Both the position numbers and the translations under genes were made by a program. A stretch of 64,000 nucleotides of DNA from Gymnopilus junonius (taxonomy: Eukaryota > Basidiomycota > Agaricomycetes > Agaricales > Galerinaceae). Shown here in pieces: positions 35,697 through 49,222 of the stretch (the first letter of the stretch is position 1; each line of letters begins with the position of its first letter). The DNA is taken from contig JADNYJ010000046.1 of assembly GCA_015501075.1 (NCBI GenBank), positions 1 to 64,000 of the forward strand. Direction: 5' to 3'. The notes under the pieces were generated by a model. The model made no database searches. It had not been told where the DNA came from and saw nothing but the letters and a program-made list of their open reading frames with translations.

Positions 35697-38600
35697 CTAT
35701 GGCGAGGTAGCAAGCCCAATCCCGTTCATCTTCATGTACGCAGGACTCGCAAACCCGCCATTGCTGCTTGGCGCACTCGTCATACCCATTTGTTGTTGCT
35801 GTTGCTGTTGTTGCTGCATACCGAAAGCCTCCGTCTGCCCAAACAAATTCTGCACGTCCAAGCCACCCCCACCATCGAACAGCGCCATCATCTCATGCGA
35901 CATGTACAAATTCGGATCATCCGAAATCAAACCCTCCATGGACATCCCTGATGAAGAAGTGGAGGACGGAGCCGAGGGAGTGGTATCCATATACGGCGAA
36001 GCGGCGCTCTGCTGAGGTGTGGGTGGAGGAGGTACTGCAGGACTCCCGTATTGTGACGGAGAGGGCATATGACCATTAGAGCCAGGGGTGGAACCTGATC
36101 CAGAAGCGAATGCAGCACTTGCAACGACAGGCTTGACAGGGTCCGAAAAAAAGTCGGAAGGCGAAAAGGCTTCGGGGCTGCTGTGGTGCGAAGGGGAATC
36201 CCCGCTATGGTTGGACCGAGCAATGGACGGCACTTTTTTGCGGATAGGACGTATCCATGGCGGTCGTGTGGCGCTCGCATGACCATCCTGGCGGGAAGAT
36301 TCCAGAGGAATATTTGTAACTGCAAAAGAAAATGGCGCAAAGAATGAGTATCCTCGACAACTAGCAGGTAAAATAAAACTCACGACGACAAAACTCCTCC
36401 ATTAGGTCTCCTGACCTAAGGCCACAGACATAGCGACCGCTAAACCTCCTCAAGAGACCAATGCACGACCGGAGAGCATCCAACCCTGGCGGAATCAAGT
36501 GCTGTAGTGCCTCCGTCTTGCAACAGAGCAACACGGCTACCAAAGTCCTTCCAGCTTGCGTCAATTGGTGTATCACGTGGACACCATCTACATGAAAAGG
36601 TTATCGGTGTCAGCAATAAGATTCAACGAATAGGAAAACAACGCTCACAGTATGTCATTAACCCCTTCTTTGCGATGTGAACGTGAGTTGTGACAATCTG
36701 CAGTGCTGAGTTATGGGCCGCTATCAAAGCTTCCCTCTCGGCCTCTGTCTGCTCTTCTCAACCGGCCCGTTCGTCCTCTCCGCGACGAGCTCAGAGAACC
36801 GGTGCCGATAAATCAGTAGTCGCACGAAATGCTCCGCACAGTGCAACCTCGCAGCCTGCGTCAACCGAATCGTATCCTCGCTGTTGAGAGTCTCGGGGGA
36901 GTGTGAGAAGTACGCAGGCATATTCCGATGAATGTCGTCCAGCAACGCCTCCTCCTGTCTCATCTCTTCTTGAATCTTCTCCCACCTGATAAGACTTTGG
37001 CGGCTCGATTCAGGAAAGAGGAAGCGTCCTCGGATGGACGGTCCGGCGGAACATCCAGGACGGCCTCCATAACGACCATAATTCGCAGCGAACATTGAAT
37101 GCACTTAGGCGACATTCAGTGCCTGGTGGAGGTGTGCCAAGAGCTTCTCTTGTGATGTATTCATCGTCGACAGGAGATGGCTCCTGGACATCACAATCCC
37201 TCAACCTTAACAAAGGTGGTCGTCCAAAGTGGGCACTGAGCTGCTTGTCCCAAATGTACACGCACCAAAAAGTGCGTTTCCGCACTTCATCCTCGATTGG
37301 ATCAAAGAGGTCGTAGGTGTCGGCAGAGCGATGGAGACCGGCGTCGATGGACATTGTAACAGCTTGGGCAAGCAATGCAGCGGACTTCGAGAGTTTGCCG
37401 AGTCCAACGCCGTAGACGGCAGCGATAAGGTTTGCTTGAATATTGTATAGGGTTGGTCGATCCGCAATAGTCAAAGTACGAAGGCGATTGAAGAGTTCGA
37501 ACCAATGTGTGCCAGCGGATATACCGTCATTGGGGTCAGCACGGACGCGAACATCATCCATATGGCGAGAAGCGAGACAACAAACGGCCACAATGAAGGC
37601 AGCAAATCCTGGTTCTCCCCATTTCTGAGGATTTCCATAGTCCTGCAAAGCCAGAAAACCATTATGTCAAGAATAGATATATATAACAGATCGGGACCAA
37701 CCGCCAAGAATGTTGGAACGTGTAAAAAAGGAAGGATATAATAAGACGTTGATAAGTAACACTGGACGAGGCTATTTTCTTCATGAGCATAGGGGACAAA
37801 AGAAGAACGTGTATGCTTACCTATCCATAAGTTCCGGTGCTATGTAAGACGTGATAAGCCTCCATAGAGTTTGGGGATTCAGTTCAGTTCGACGAGGTTG
37901 TCGGTTAGGAAACCAATCCAAATCAGCAGCATTGACTATCTTCGGACCATTCGTCTCTTGATGAGACTTGTCATTAGCATTTTGATTTGCCGCTGGAGTG
38001 TGCGTTTCAACAAGCAAGTCAAGGACAGGAAGTCCAGAAGTTTCTCCTTGCCACCGAGTATCCCCCTCGTCGTCAAAGTATAGGTATGACGCTGTAGTGA
38101 CACCCTTGACAGTTCCTCGTTAGCGTTAGACGGCGGGCCATAGAAGGGTCCGTTGAGAAGCGAGCCAAAAGAGTGGCGGGGACTGTGGTGTCTTTCCTCA
38201 AGCTTGGGGGTTTGCGCGAAATGGCTTGAAGGACCCATGAGGGGAAATACATGTAATGACGGCGGTGGCACGCCAGATGCTATCCCATCAGAGTACATGA
38301 AGGGAACGACAGGACTGGCTGGATTTTCTCCCCCTGGGGTCCTGGGGACATGCTGGGAAGTGCACCACCAGCTGCGAAGACAGCAGGCGGTATAGCTTGA
38401 ATCAATGTTTCAAGATGATGCATCCGGTCCTCCAACGTCGCAGTGCGTCTGAAAACGACAAAAATGCATCAGACGACGCCAAGAAGCTGTATAAATACCT
38501 TACTCACTTGGATTTGTGAGGGTGGGTCCGCTTTCCTGGCTCCTCGAAAGTGCACGCCGAATTGGCAGTCAGGCAGGCCTGACATGGATGGCCCTCGTCG

Positions 38601-38849
38601 CACTTGATTCTCCTCCTCCTGCGAGCATTATCAGAGAATAAGAGCTCCGTTTACAAGGTACAGGAGCCAAGGTAGACTCACCGACACCGATCACACGCCC
38701 TTGTAAGCAGATGAAGTACTTTAGGGTATCGCTCCAACAGCAGCCTGAAATTTGACTCACCTGCTGAGTTTAAACCGACGTTCTTTCAAGATCGATGTCG
38801 ACGACGAAGCTTGCTGATCCTGAGTCTCAGAGGTCGTCACCGGCGGCAT
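35697..38849 (-). CDS. Zn2Cys6 transcription factor with fungal_trans domain
   Basis: Nuclear DNA-binding regulator. It starts [13 protein letters not shown] at 38849. Two introns split the zinc cluster: [28 protein letters not shown]. The six cysteines follow C-x2-C-x6-C-x5-C-x2-C-x6-C. A linker helix ([13 protein letters not shown]) and disordered region follow, then [36 protein letters not shown], and the fungal_trans core with [25 protein letters not shown] and [23 protein letters not shown]. The C terminus is Gly/Ser/Pro-rich with a run of nine Gln. Frame changes at about 38330, 38105, 37112, 36990 and 36745 would each be closed by one added base. Target genes unknown. Confidence 0.8.
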
Positions 38850-39712
38850 GATGGTGGTGGTTTGAGAGAAACCGTGACTTGGGCTACAAAGTGCGAAGTG
38901 AACACAAACATACAAAAGTAACACTGGTCAATTAGACTGTTCGTAAATAAGGATTAGCATCTCCCCCGCGTGAGTCAATTCGTCCCCACAGACCAACCGA
39001 ATCTACCCGATCTGTCAGCTTTTTCCGAATGCCCTTTGATCATGAAAATTGTTCCCAAGTGCAAATTACCTTCATACCTCGAGTTTTCAGTCCAAAGCTT
39101 TGCTCAATCTTTACTTTCTATTCACGCGCTCCTTTAGCACCTCGTGTCTCTCTACCGATAACCTGCCGGATCTTATTGGATCTTGCTTGAAAGCCTTCCT
39201 TGCCCAAAGCCTTCGAGATTTTCTGAGCAAGCAATGACAAAAGAGCAGGTGCCGGTGTGACGTACATCCGGCATTTCGGCCGAAATCCGTTACTGGCTAT
39301 TCTTTCTTTGCGTTGAGCAGTGCCTCTTGCGTTCAGTGCGCAATTCCAAATGGTATGTTTGGGATCCACTGAAATTTAACTTTATTAATGCACGATCTAA
39401 ACTGCGATATAGACCCAAATAATAAGTAAACTAAAAAAATGTCCACTCCAGATGTTGTAAAAAAGACAGACCAAAGGAAAAAAAGAGGTCAGAAGGAGAA
39501 ACACTCAAACTAACTAGCAGGAGGTCAAAGAGGGTTAGGTGCAGAGAGAAGTCGTCATCGTGAAGGGCAGGGAAGAGGGATCCTAGAGAAAATTACATGT
39601 TGAAAAATAAAGAAGAAAGCACTGGGAATCCGATGAGAGAGTGGCAGGAAGTGAGTGGATAGATGGGTGAAAGCAAAGGGTCGAAAACATATGGTACCAA
39701 GGTTCTAATAAA
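38850..39712. other. Intergenic between transcription factor promoter and flippase 3' end
   Basis: Both genes are on the minus strand, so this is the upstream region of the transcription factor followed by the 3' flank of the flippase. No other feature. Confidence 0.4.
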
Positions 39713-42700
39713 TTACAGCGCCCGACCGACCTCCCACGTCTGCATAGTCGCCATGCTTGCCTCGCTCATCCGCCGATGGTCGCCCATCACTGTGTCCATA
39801 TCATCTTCCTCTTCATCATCACTACTGACAGCTGGCACAGCAGGCTGAAGGTTTTGCGGTGAGGCTGCTGCTGCTGAGGGTGTTGCTGATACGTCTGCTG
39901 ATGAGGCTGCTGATACTGTTGCTGTTGGTACTGCTGTGCTGTTGATACTGTTGCTGCTGATACTGTTGCTGTGGCGGATATGGCTCAGACTGTTCATAAG
40001 CTGCCAATATCGTATCCTCCGACGTTCTCCCTGGTAAAGGAGTCCATAACGCTCTATATCACTCTCTCCGCCCGTCTCGTCCTCTGACCCCCAAAACTCA
40101 TCATGCGCCGTCGCGAACGTCGCATGTGAAGCCTCACTCGGTGCCTGACTGTACGCATGCGAAGCTTGACTCGGTGCTCTAAGTGGTTCTGATGCTTGAC
40201 TCGGTGACCTATTCCTATGAGAGGCAGCACTAGGTGCCCGATTGTAATAGGACGAAGGAGGTGGTTGAAGAGCAGCAGGTGGAGAAGTTGGTGGGCTTAG
40301 CGGATCAGCGTAATACTGTTGCTGCGGCTGGTATTGCTGCCCACTTCTCACTTGCATCTCATAGGCAGCAGCATCTGACATTTGGTTACCACCTCCATAT
40401 GGTGACTGTGGCGCAAATAACGAATTGGCAGTCTGAGAGTCTGAGGAGTCTGAGGAGTCTGCGGTGACTGCGGCTGGGGTGGTAATGGCAAAGTGGGCAT
40501 AGGCCCAGGAGGAGGTGGAGGCAACGCTGCAGCAGGAGCAGAAGCAGCTCCTCTCACAGATGCTGCTCTCGATGCTGCAACACTCGTCCTCCTACTCGGT
40601 GGTGTGCTCGTCACTTCTCCATTGGGGTATCGGTATTTAGGTGATGGTAAAGGCGATGCGGGAGGAAGATCCGAAGCGGAGTAGTATGAAGGTTGCGGAG
40701 ACACCGACATCAGATATCTCTGGTCGGTATGAGCATTAGGCGGGGTGAGGAGGGTAGGCTGTGGGACTTCTTCCCTGATTTGCGCATATTGCACGCTAGG
40801 TTCGCGTGGTGGAAGATCTATAGTTTCTGGCATGGGCGGGGTGTCGAGATACGTCTGCCTGGGTGTCAGGTGTGGTACAGGACTGCTGGTCATGGCTGGC
40901 TCGTAATGATGAGTGCTTGACATCTCCGAGAAAGATCGGCTGTGCTGTTCTTGGAACATAGGAGCTGCTTCTAGGGCAGTCGCCATTTGGCGGCTCTTCT
41001 TGAATTTACGATGTTCTATGCCCAGCTGGTCTTTGAGATCACCCTTGACCCACATCTCGCGAACAATGTCCTTGTCTAGAGGGAAGTAAACCGATGACCA
41101 GTATTTGATGATGAATCTTGGTGCTAGAAACAAGCCATTGAGCATCAACGACAAGGTGTTAATAATAAATAACGTACCAAGACAAATGATTGCAGTCAGG
41201 AGCACCGTCGCCCAGAATAATATGTTGCTGAAGAGCACAGAGACCTCATCTTGGAAATCACTGCTTGGGAAGGCGGAGTAGATGACAATCCACAAGAGCA
41301 TGACCACCGTGGACCCCACAACGATAACCCAAGTGACAGCAGTCCAACTAAAAAAGCGTCACAAAACATGATCAGTCAAACAAGCCTCTGCCAATCTACA
41401 AACAAAAAAACTCACTAGTTAGTACTCATCCCAACGTAGGTATTGGCCGAAATGATAGCAGCAACAGCCACTGTCGTCCCAAAGTCCGAAAGCGACTCGA
41501 TCGCCTTGCCATTCCACGACAGTGGCTCACTCAATGTCCAGACGAGGTAAGGGAAGAAGTAGACCACCGCAGATTGATAAAGGCCATCTGTCATATACAT
41601 CCAGAATTTGGCGCGGGTGTATTCGAGCCCGCGGATGCCACGGACGTAGAGTTGCGGGAAGGCAAGGGCAGCTTTGGCGTTGAGGTCTTGGTCGAAGGCT
41701 GGTGGATGAGAAAGGAGACGCAAAAGTTAGAAATGAACAACGAGACCGGAGAAGAACGGAGAAGACGTACCTCCAAGGACGATAACAGGAAGAGAAGTAA
41801 ATATAAGATTGCAGAGCAGGATGAAAGTGTATTGATACAGATAAGTTGCGTCGAAACTGCACAGCCACGTGAGCTACACTCTTCATAGAAAACATGCAAA
41901 ACATAACACACTTGTTGAATGGCAGAAACCAAAAGAGAGGAAAGGTCCAGATAACATTCTGTGATATCCATCAGTCTTAGTCTAATCAGGATAAAACTGA
42001 CAAAAAGAGCATACCTTGTAAAAGAAATTACTATGCATATCCGCTATGCGTTGATACGACCACCGGCCATGAACGAGGAGGAGCTTGGTCAAAAACCTGA
42101 ACTGGCCAAAGGAATAGTCGGCCGACATCGCCGCTTGCGATCCCTCGAGACCAAAGAGTCCACAGCCAATATTGGCTTCCTGGATCATCGCCACGTCATT
42201 CGCACCATCGCCTATAGACAGCGTCATGGCGTTGCGGCCCTCCTTGACCTATAAAAGAAGAGAAAAGAAAGAGGTATCATGAGCTTTTCAGGCTCTCGGA
42301 AGGGCAATATTCCATGCATTAAAAAAGTCTTACCAGATTAACAGTCAACGCCTTCTGGGCTGGACTAACCCTGCAGCACACCACCGTCTCACACTGTGTG
42401 CCCAGATTCAAAAACAGTGGCTTGAGCTCGGGGCTCAAAGCATGCCTCAACGTGTCGCCGTCGATCACTACAGCGAAACTGGTCTGGGCGCCAGGAATAA
42501 ACCCTCTCTTCCGGAGATCCCAGCTGGGAGGACCGAGGACGGAGGCGATCTTGTTCAAACCAGCTTCGATCTGTGCGCGGGCCTCTTCGTGGTTGGCGGC
42601 AGTGAGAATCATAAGGTCCATGTCGCTCTTGAGGAGGTTGCAGCTGTATCCGATTTCGATGGCAGTTTGGAGTTTGTCGCCTGATGATAAGAATGCATGA

Positions 42701-45700
42701 GTATTCATTCTAATGTAAAAGAAAAGAAGGGAGGAAAGGAGTAAAGATGTAAACGCACCCGTCAAAATCCACAACTTGATCCCAGCTCTATGCAGCATCT
42801 CAATAGCCTCCGGAACCCCCTCCTGCAACTTATCCTCCAATGCCGTCGCACCCAAAATCTCCAAACTATGCTCAATCAACGCATTCGCCTTATCAATCAG
42901 CTCCTCCCTATTCTCCACCGCATTCGTCGCGGCATCATACACCCTCGACCACGTCAAGTAGTCCTCCTCCTCCAAATACCTATAGGAAATACACAACGTC
43001 CTTAGCCCGCTATTCGCGAACATCTCCATGTCCTTGCTCGTCTGCTCCTTCAGCTGCGGATCGTGGTCCTTGCGGAGACGTTCGTAGATGACGCTATCCG
43101 CGCCTTTGCAGTACAAGATCAACCGCCCGTCCGGCCCTCTCAGCACCACGCTCATGCGCTTCCGCGTGCTATTAAACTCGAGCAGCTTGAGCAGCGTATA
43201 CCGTTCGTCTGGCCCATAACCTCAATCTCCAACGTATCCTTCGTCTTCCCAAGGAACGGAAAACCCGCGTCCCGAGCAGCAGCGACGAGCGCAGCCTCGT
43301 CCGGCGACTCGGCCTTATACTCGATCCTATGAGGCTCTCTTTCCGGCTCCGGTTTGTCTGCCAGCACACTATGGCAGAGCGCCAAAGCGCGGAAGAACGC
43401 GACGATATGGCCCCGCTGGTCTCTCGACCGATCTGTGAGGTCCTCGGCAAATTTAGGAGAGACGAGAGTGAGTTTATCGGGCTGCATGTAGCGGTTCTTG
43501 AACGCCCGTTCCATGATACTGAGCATCTGGTGCTTGAGCATAGCTAATTTTGTTTCGAGCTCCTTAGGGTCTTCGAGTTCCCCATTTGCCCTTCCTTCCC
43601 TCTTCGCCGCCCCGCGTTGAGCTTCGGTGACGCCCTCCCGTATGCCACGCCGCGCACGGAGCATTTCTGGAATTCCATGATGTTTTGCGTGAGGGTACCC
43701 GTTTTGTCGGAGAAAACGTACTCGATCTGGCCGAGGTCGTCGGAGATGTTCCATGTTTTGGGTACACAGGCTGTGTCGTAGGGTTCGTAGTACATTTCGA
43801 CGTCCTGGGAGATGAAGTAAGCTTGAATGGTTTTGACGATTTCGATGGAGATGTAGAGGGAGATGGGGACGATGTTTTGGAAGGCAATGAGACATGAGCT
43901 GAAAGCAAAGAAGAAAAAGCATAAGCATCAGGAAACCAAGAAGAGAAAAAGAGAGAAGGACATACACAAAAGTAATAATGGCGTTAACAACATCACTCCC
44001 TGTCGGCTCTGTATTAATTTCATAAAAACTCGAGCTCGTTCCCGTCCGCGCATCATACACCCATTGAAAATGGCACCAATAAGACACATCACCGTCAACA
44101 ACCCAAAGTTGACAATGACATTGAAGTTCGTCTCCTTCTCAATCTTACTCCTTTTACTAGGCGTGTCGCCTCCGTTGAGCATGATCTTGGTGTCTGCGCC
44201 AGTAAATACCACCAGCCCGATGATCCATGATGTGTTGCGAATAGCGCATCCACGCAAGAGGAGCTCGTTAATCGTCACTGGTTCTTGCTTTTCTTCGCCA
44301 GAAGCGGGCTCGCGGTACCGCAGGATACCATGGTATGTGTAGAGATTCTGATGGGGCGGCTCAGAGTCGAGGTAGAAGGAAGACTTTTCAATGTCCTCCT
44401 CCGACGCTATACTGCTCGTCGCACGGACACTCTTGCGTGGTTTCAAATTCGTCTCCCCATCCAGGTTCTTCGTCTCGAGATAACACATGTTTCCGGATCC
44501 GAGGTGGACAGAACGATGATATCAGCCGGCACCTGGTCGTTTTCCCTTAGCAAGACGATATCCCCCACCTCGAGTTTCTTCCACAGCGTCCGTTCCCATC
44601 TCGAAGACCCCGCAATGTGCTTTTTCCAATCAATCACGCCAATGGTGGACTGTGAATGGATAGACTGCGTGTACTGTGCCATGGACCCGAACTGAGCCCA
44701 CTCTGCTGGTGTTGGGCCTACTTTCATTTGGAACTGAGACTGAGAGGATGAGGGAACCTCCGTCAACGAAGTGCTCGACAGATCCGCGAGCGTCGTAGGC
44801 GGATAACTGTGCTCGTCTATACTTTGGATGTCCTCCAGCCTTCTCCCGCCTGCTCCAGTACGCAAATCCAAACTGCTCTGGCTGAGATCATTCGTGAGCA
44901 CACTCGTCGAATCATCCGCGCTGCCCCTCCCAGCACCCTCCTTGCTCAGGACAATCCGCACATCCCGTCCTGCCTCCCCTGCCTCCCTGTCCCTGAGCCT
45001 CCGGACGCCCTTGGTCACTTTGCCTGGGGGGTTGAGACCTAGGAGTCTTTCGAACCATGAGCGCGGATCTGTAGGTTGGTTGACGTTCTTCCAACCCCCG
45101 CCGAGTTTGGTGGCTGCTGCTGTGTTGACTTGCTCGTCCAGCGTGCTGCGGCGGTAGTCTTCTATGCCATCTTTGATAGCGGTTACGCCAGAATAAAGGC
45201 GAGGGGGAGGACGGAGATGGAACCTGCTGCTGCACCGAAGATGGGGAATACTGAAAAGAAAATGAGAGGCAGTCGTAGTAGAATAGAGAGTTTCGTACAT
45301 TGTAGGATAACGAGCGACAGGAAAAAAGATTTGCGACTCTGCATTGTATTGTCAGGTTAGAAACTTTATGTTTCTTCAAGGAAATACAGCCAACTCACCG
45401 ACGAAATTGTTCATACAAGTTCTTTGGTACGAAGGTGAGAATAGTATACTCTGAAAGCAAGCCATAAGAACATAGAACAACGCGCTCAGAGTAAAAGGAA
45501 CACTCACTCGTGTCCGCACTTTATTCCTGACATACCGGCCTTGGGCTCGCCACCATGATCAACCTCCATAGCCGACAGCGGATAGTTGACGTATACATTC
45601 CTCCTCACTCCCGGAACCTTCTGCGACGGTGTAGCAGTGGCCGCCGCCTGAGCCTCTTGCTGTTGTTGCTGCCGCTGCCGCTGTCCAGCCTTCTTCTCTG

Positions 45701-45899
45701 CAGCGTTAGAAGTGTGCCTCCGAAAGAACTTTGACCTAGACTTCCTCCTCTCTGCTCTCTGCTCGGACTTTATCGACTCTGCGATGGCAGATGCAGCAGT
45801 GCGCACTGTCCTGAGCCTCAACTCCGGGTCGATGCTGTCGTCGTTCTCCTCATCTGTGTCTGGGTCATCGGGACGGTGTCGCTTGAAGAAGGCAGACAT
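39713..45899 (-). CDS. P4-type ATPase phospholipid flippase (Dnf1/Dnf2-like)
   Basis: Type IV P-type ATPase that moves phospholipids to the cytosolic leaflet of plasma or endosomal membrane, with a Cdc50-type partner in known systems. It starts [14 protein letters not shown] at 45899. Recognisable in order: [20 protein letters not shown], a long N-terminal insert, [12 protein letters not shown] (the DGET actuator motif), [16 protein letters not shown] (PISL helix), [10 protein letters not shown] with the phosphorylated Asp, a nucleotide-binding domain with [24 protein letters not shown], then the C-terminal membrane helices ([29 protein letters not shown]) and a Ser/Pro/Gln-rich tail to 39713. 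Frame changes near 45535, 44485, 44060, 43640, 43205 and 40460 are each consistent with one missing base. Function class is certain; integrity is doubtful as written. Confidence 0.88.
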
Positions 45900-47380
45900 G
45901 GAAGGGTAATTTTTTGAATAAAGAATATATGGAGGACAGGGGTATCCCTTTCCAACCGAGAGCCAGCACGGCAGAGGAAGTTGAGTTGGAGAATGAAAGA
46001 GCGTTGGTCGGTCGTCGTCGCCGTTCAATCAAGGCCTGCCTCTCTCGCCGGCATTGTGTCCTCCCTTTTTCGGCCTTTGTATGACCCCGGACACGCCCAG
46101 CTTTTCTTGGTTTCTCTGCCCTGACAACCACATCTCTTTCGCATAAAAGCATAAAATAGCTGGAACCATGTCGTCCAGTATTCGAAGTCAAATATTTCAT
46201 AAAAGTCATCCAGCTGCATGTCTTTCAGCGGAGAGGCTTTGGGTTGGATTTGCTTTCCGGCCGCGGCCCGGCTCATCCTCCGCCCGCAGCGATCAACACT
46301 CTTTTGACTTGATCCACCTCCACAGCCCGTTCACCGACCCACAAGGAGTCGCAGCACGCAGGTCCTAATTCGACCTTTTTCTCCTTTTTCCTCTGTTTAC
46401 TGCGGGCCGCTGTGAAGGTGAAAACCTGCAGCAACGCCAACTCCAGCGCGACACGTCGTCTTGGCGTACTTGGATATCTAATCTTTGGCGCCCAGTCATG
46501 CAGATGACGTTAGTTGCTGTGAGTCAGGCGCGCTCGGCCCCAGAGTAAGCACAGGGAAGTCAGATTTATTTACTACTGACGTTCACCCCGGACGATGACG
46601 ACGAGCAGTCAGTAACGGCCAGTCTACTTCATATATGACAAACTGACTGATGCTTTTCTTAGATCAGTAATTGAACTACATACATAGTAGCATTATCATC
46701 CAGTTGTACTCAGACCTTCCAAGTTTGGACCATGGTCAACTTCCAAGAAACAGCCAAGCAACCCCCGCGTTCTCCCTCGAACGAACCTCACAGTAGTCCT
46801 TGCAGCCAGTAAACGCTTTTCCAGAAATAAACGCCTGCCCCGATTGGTACCAGCCAAGTACACAAGCTCCTAATTTTACACCAAGCTTTTCTCGTCCATC
46901 ACCAAGATTCAAATCATCATCAAGAAACTATTCCCAAACGTTTCCCAACCCGGCTACCTCCAGCGCATCTGACCAAGCCGGGACCCCATACGCACGTCGA
47001 AAGCTAACGTAAAGCTCGGGATGGATGGATTAGCTGATCATCATAATACAGGATTCCAGATATAGGACCTGTGTACTTTTCTCGCAACGCCCATATACTT
47101 TATGTACGGACTGATACCTACGGCAAACCGGATACAAAGTAAAAATACAGTGCGTTGCCGTCGTTGTCTATCTATGACTATAGCCATAGTCTCTCCCACA
47201 GCTGCCCTCACATCGACAGAGAACGAGAGATGATGAATCGTGAAAGTAGCCTACTTCGTTTTATTCCAGTCTTTCAGACGTCAGCTTCTGTTCCGTCGGA
47301 TGGAAGGGCCATGAGACTATTTCTACTGGCTTGGACCCTATGATCACATTCTCATGCACGTCCATCTATTAAGCGTCTTG
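45900..47380. other. Intergenic, flippase upstream region
   Basis: A minus-strand ORF upstream of the flippase start (to 46276) probably reads through the 5' UTR. The ORF at 46800-47012 has low-complexity Ser/Pro composition without a motif. No gene called. Confidence 0.35.
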
Positions 47381-47389
47381 TCTCAGCCT

Positions 47390-48830
47390 GCCTCTGGACC
47401 TCCCAGGAAGAAGAACTTCTGAACGAGTTGGGTAAACATCAGTGGTATGCCAAGCGACTCGTTCGAGGTATGTAATCTTTTTCTTTTCAAAGAAACAAGA
47501 ACATTAACACTAATTGTTGTCCAATCAAGGTGTGCAAGTTACCAAGCTAACCGCCCAGAATTTTGGACGACATGGAAGCGTCTTTCTGACCATATATAAC
47601 CAGACTCGGAGCATAATCTCAGTCTGTTGGATAAGATGGACGTGGTAAATGTTCCCTTTGAAATTATGCTCTAAAACCCTTAAAGTGACTCCAAGACGAT
47701 AGTCATGCAATTGACTAACGTATTCCTTCTTGGTACTGCAGTCTGGAGAAGGAAATTGAAGTCAAGAAAGATTTCCCTTCAGAATCAAATTTTCTGTAGA
47801 TCTATACTGCATTCAGGGTCGAGTCGGGCGTGGTGATCATGAGAAGAAATTTATTGCAAGAGCACGTCATGCTTCTCTTTGAGTACTTTCAACTTTGATT
47901 CTGCAACTCTCATTGAATTTCGGACATGCCCAAGATCTCTGATTACCCACAGTCACTCTTAGCTTGCGGGTATGCAATTCCACTCGACTACATGAAAGAA
48001 CTATACTGGGTTGATGAAGGGAAACTTTCAAACCGAGAAACCTTGCTTTCAAAGTTGCCCGTCGGGACTTGACACTTCCACCAGGGAAGAGCGCTAGAAC
48101 GCCCAGGATCTATAGTTCGTCGTTCCTGACATACGTGCATGCAGCTTGAGTTCTGATTCTACATTTCAAACCGTAGTACGTCTTCACGGGGGCGATCCTA
48201 ACAAGGTGACTATAGTACAGTCGATTTCTTCATTCCGACGCGCATAGTTCGGTGCTTGACGATCAAAACAATTGACTACACCGACATCGAAACCGAAGTT
48301 GATAGGGTGAAGAAGAAGGCATTCATAGAGGCATTCGGTAGGAACATTGATGGGAACAAACTGACGTATGCTATAACAGAATGGAGAGAGCGCTAGACAA
48401 TTACCCGCCGGTGCAGCCTTCCGACGATGCTGTTTGTATAATGCGTCTTTTTTATGTTTCCTCTACAAGTTTCTTCGAACGTGCATAAGACGCCAGGGTT
48501 TCAGGGTCGACATGCGGTTGCGTCTACGAGAGGCGATTCGGTACCTAGCGACCTGGCACCATTATCTCGCTTCAGCACCTTAGACTTTGTCTGACTGTGC
48601 AAATCTTCAACCATGCGGACCATCTCCAATTACCCAGTAGTAGGTTGCCGTTATTCAGTCTCACTTAAATATATGAAAGTAATATACTGGGATCCCAAAA
48701 GGCCCTTCAATGTGAAGAAGATGGCATTCAATTTAGCCTGCTGGGACTTGTCGCTTCCAGAGATGGACTGGCAAATTACACCTAAGATATACAGTTCGTA
48801 CTTCTCCCATTTTGACCCATTTCTGATCAT
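47390..48830 (+). pseudogene. Degenerate tandem copies of an unrecognised gene
   Basis: Fragments such as EEELLNELGKHQWYAKRLVR (47410-47470) and EFWTTWKRLSDHI (47555-47595) look coding. A segment at about 47920-48110 (LDYMKELYW, then LAFKVARRDLTLP..K, TPRIYSS) recurs diverged at 48613-48800 (LKYMKVIYW, MAFNLACWDLSLP, TPKIYSS). Between them is TIKTIDYTDIETEVDRVKKK (48262-48321). All frames are broken. I do not recognise the family. Confidence 0.4.
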
Positions 48831-49222
48831 ATAACTTTTCATTTTGTAGTGGTTCATCATAATCGAGGCCTGGTGGTGATGGGTTTCGGGTAGTAATCGT
48901 TGGTTGCCTTGAAAGTTTTAATTAATAAAACGACGTCCAAATTTTATAACCAAGCAGATCGGACTACTTGGACCTTGTTCAGGGCCACATTTTTGCCCCT
49001 GCACTTCAAATTGGATACGAAGTAATCTGAATTTGTTGGGTATCCAATCCGTTATCAGATCATTTTTAAACGGCTTCATTCAAAGTAGTTATTTATTTAT
49101 CTCATTGTTACATTACAGGCTACATGGTGAAGAAAGCCGCAAGTGCAATAGTTATAAACATTAACTTGTGTTGTCATTGCGTACCCCAAGTTGGCTTCGT
49201 GTATGTGAATAGAGTGACGATT

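Noticed and set aside
41574..43091. Plus-strand ORFs across the flippase gene
   Set aside because: They are antisense shadows of the P4-ATPase exons with no motifs of their own.
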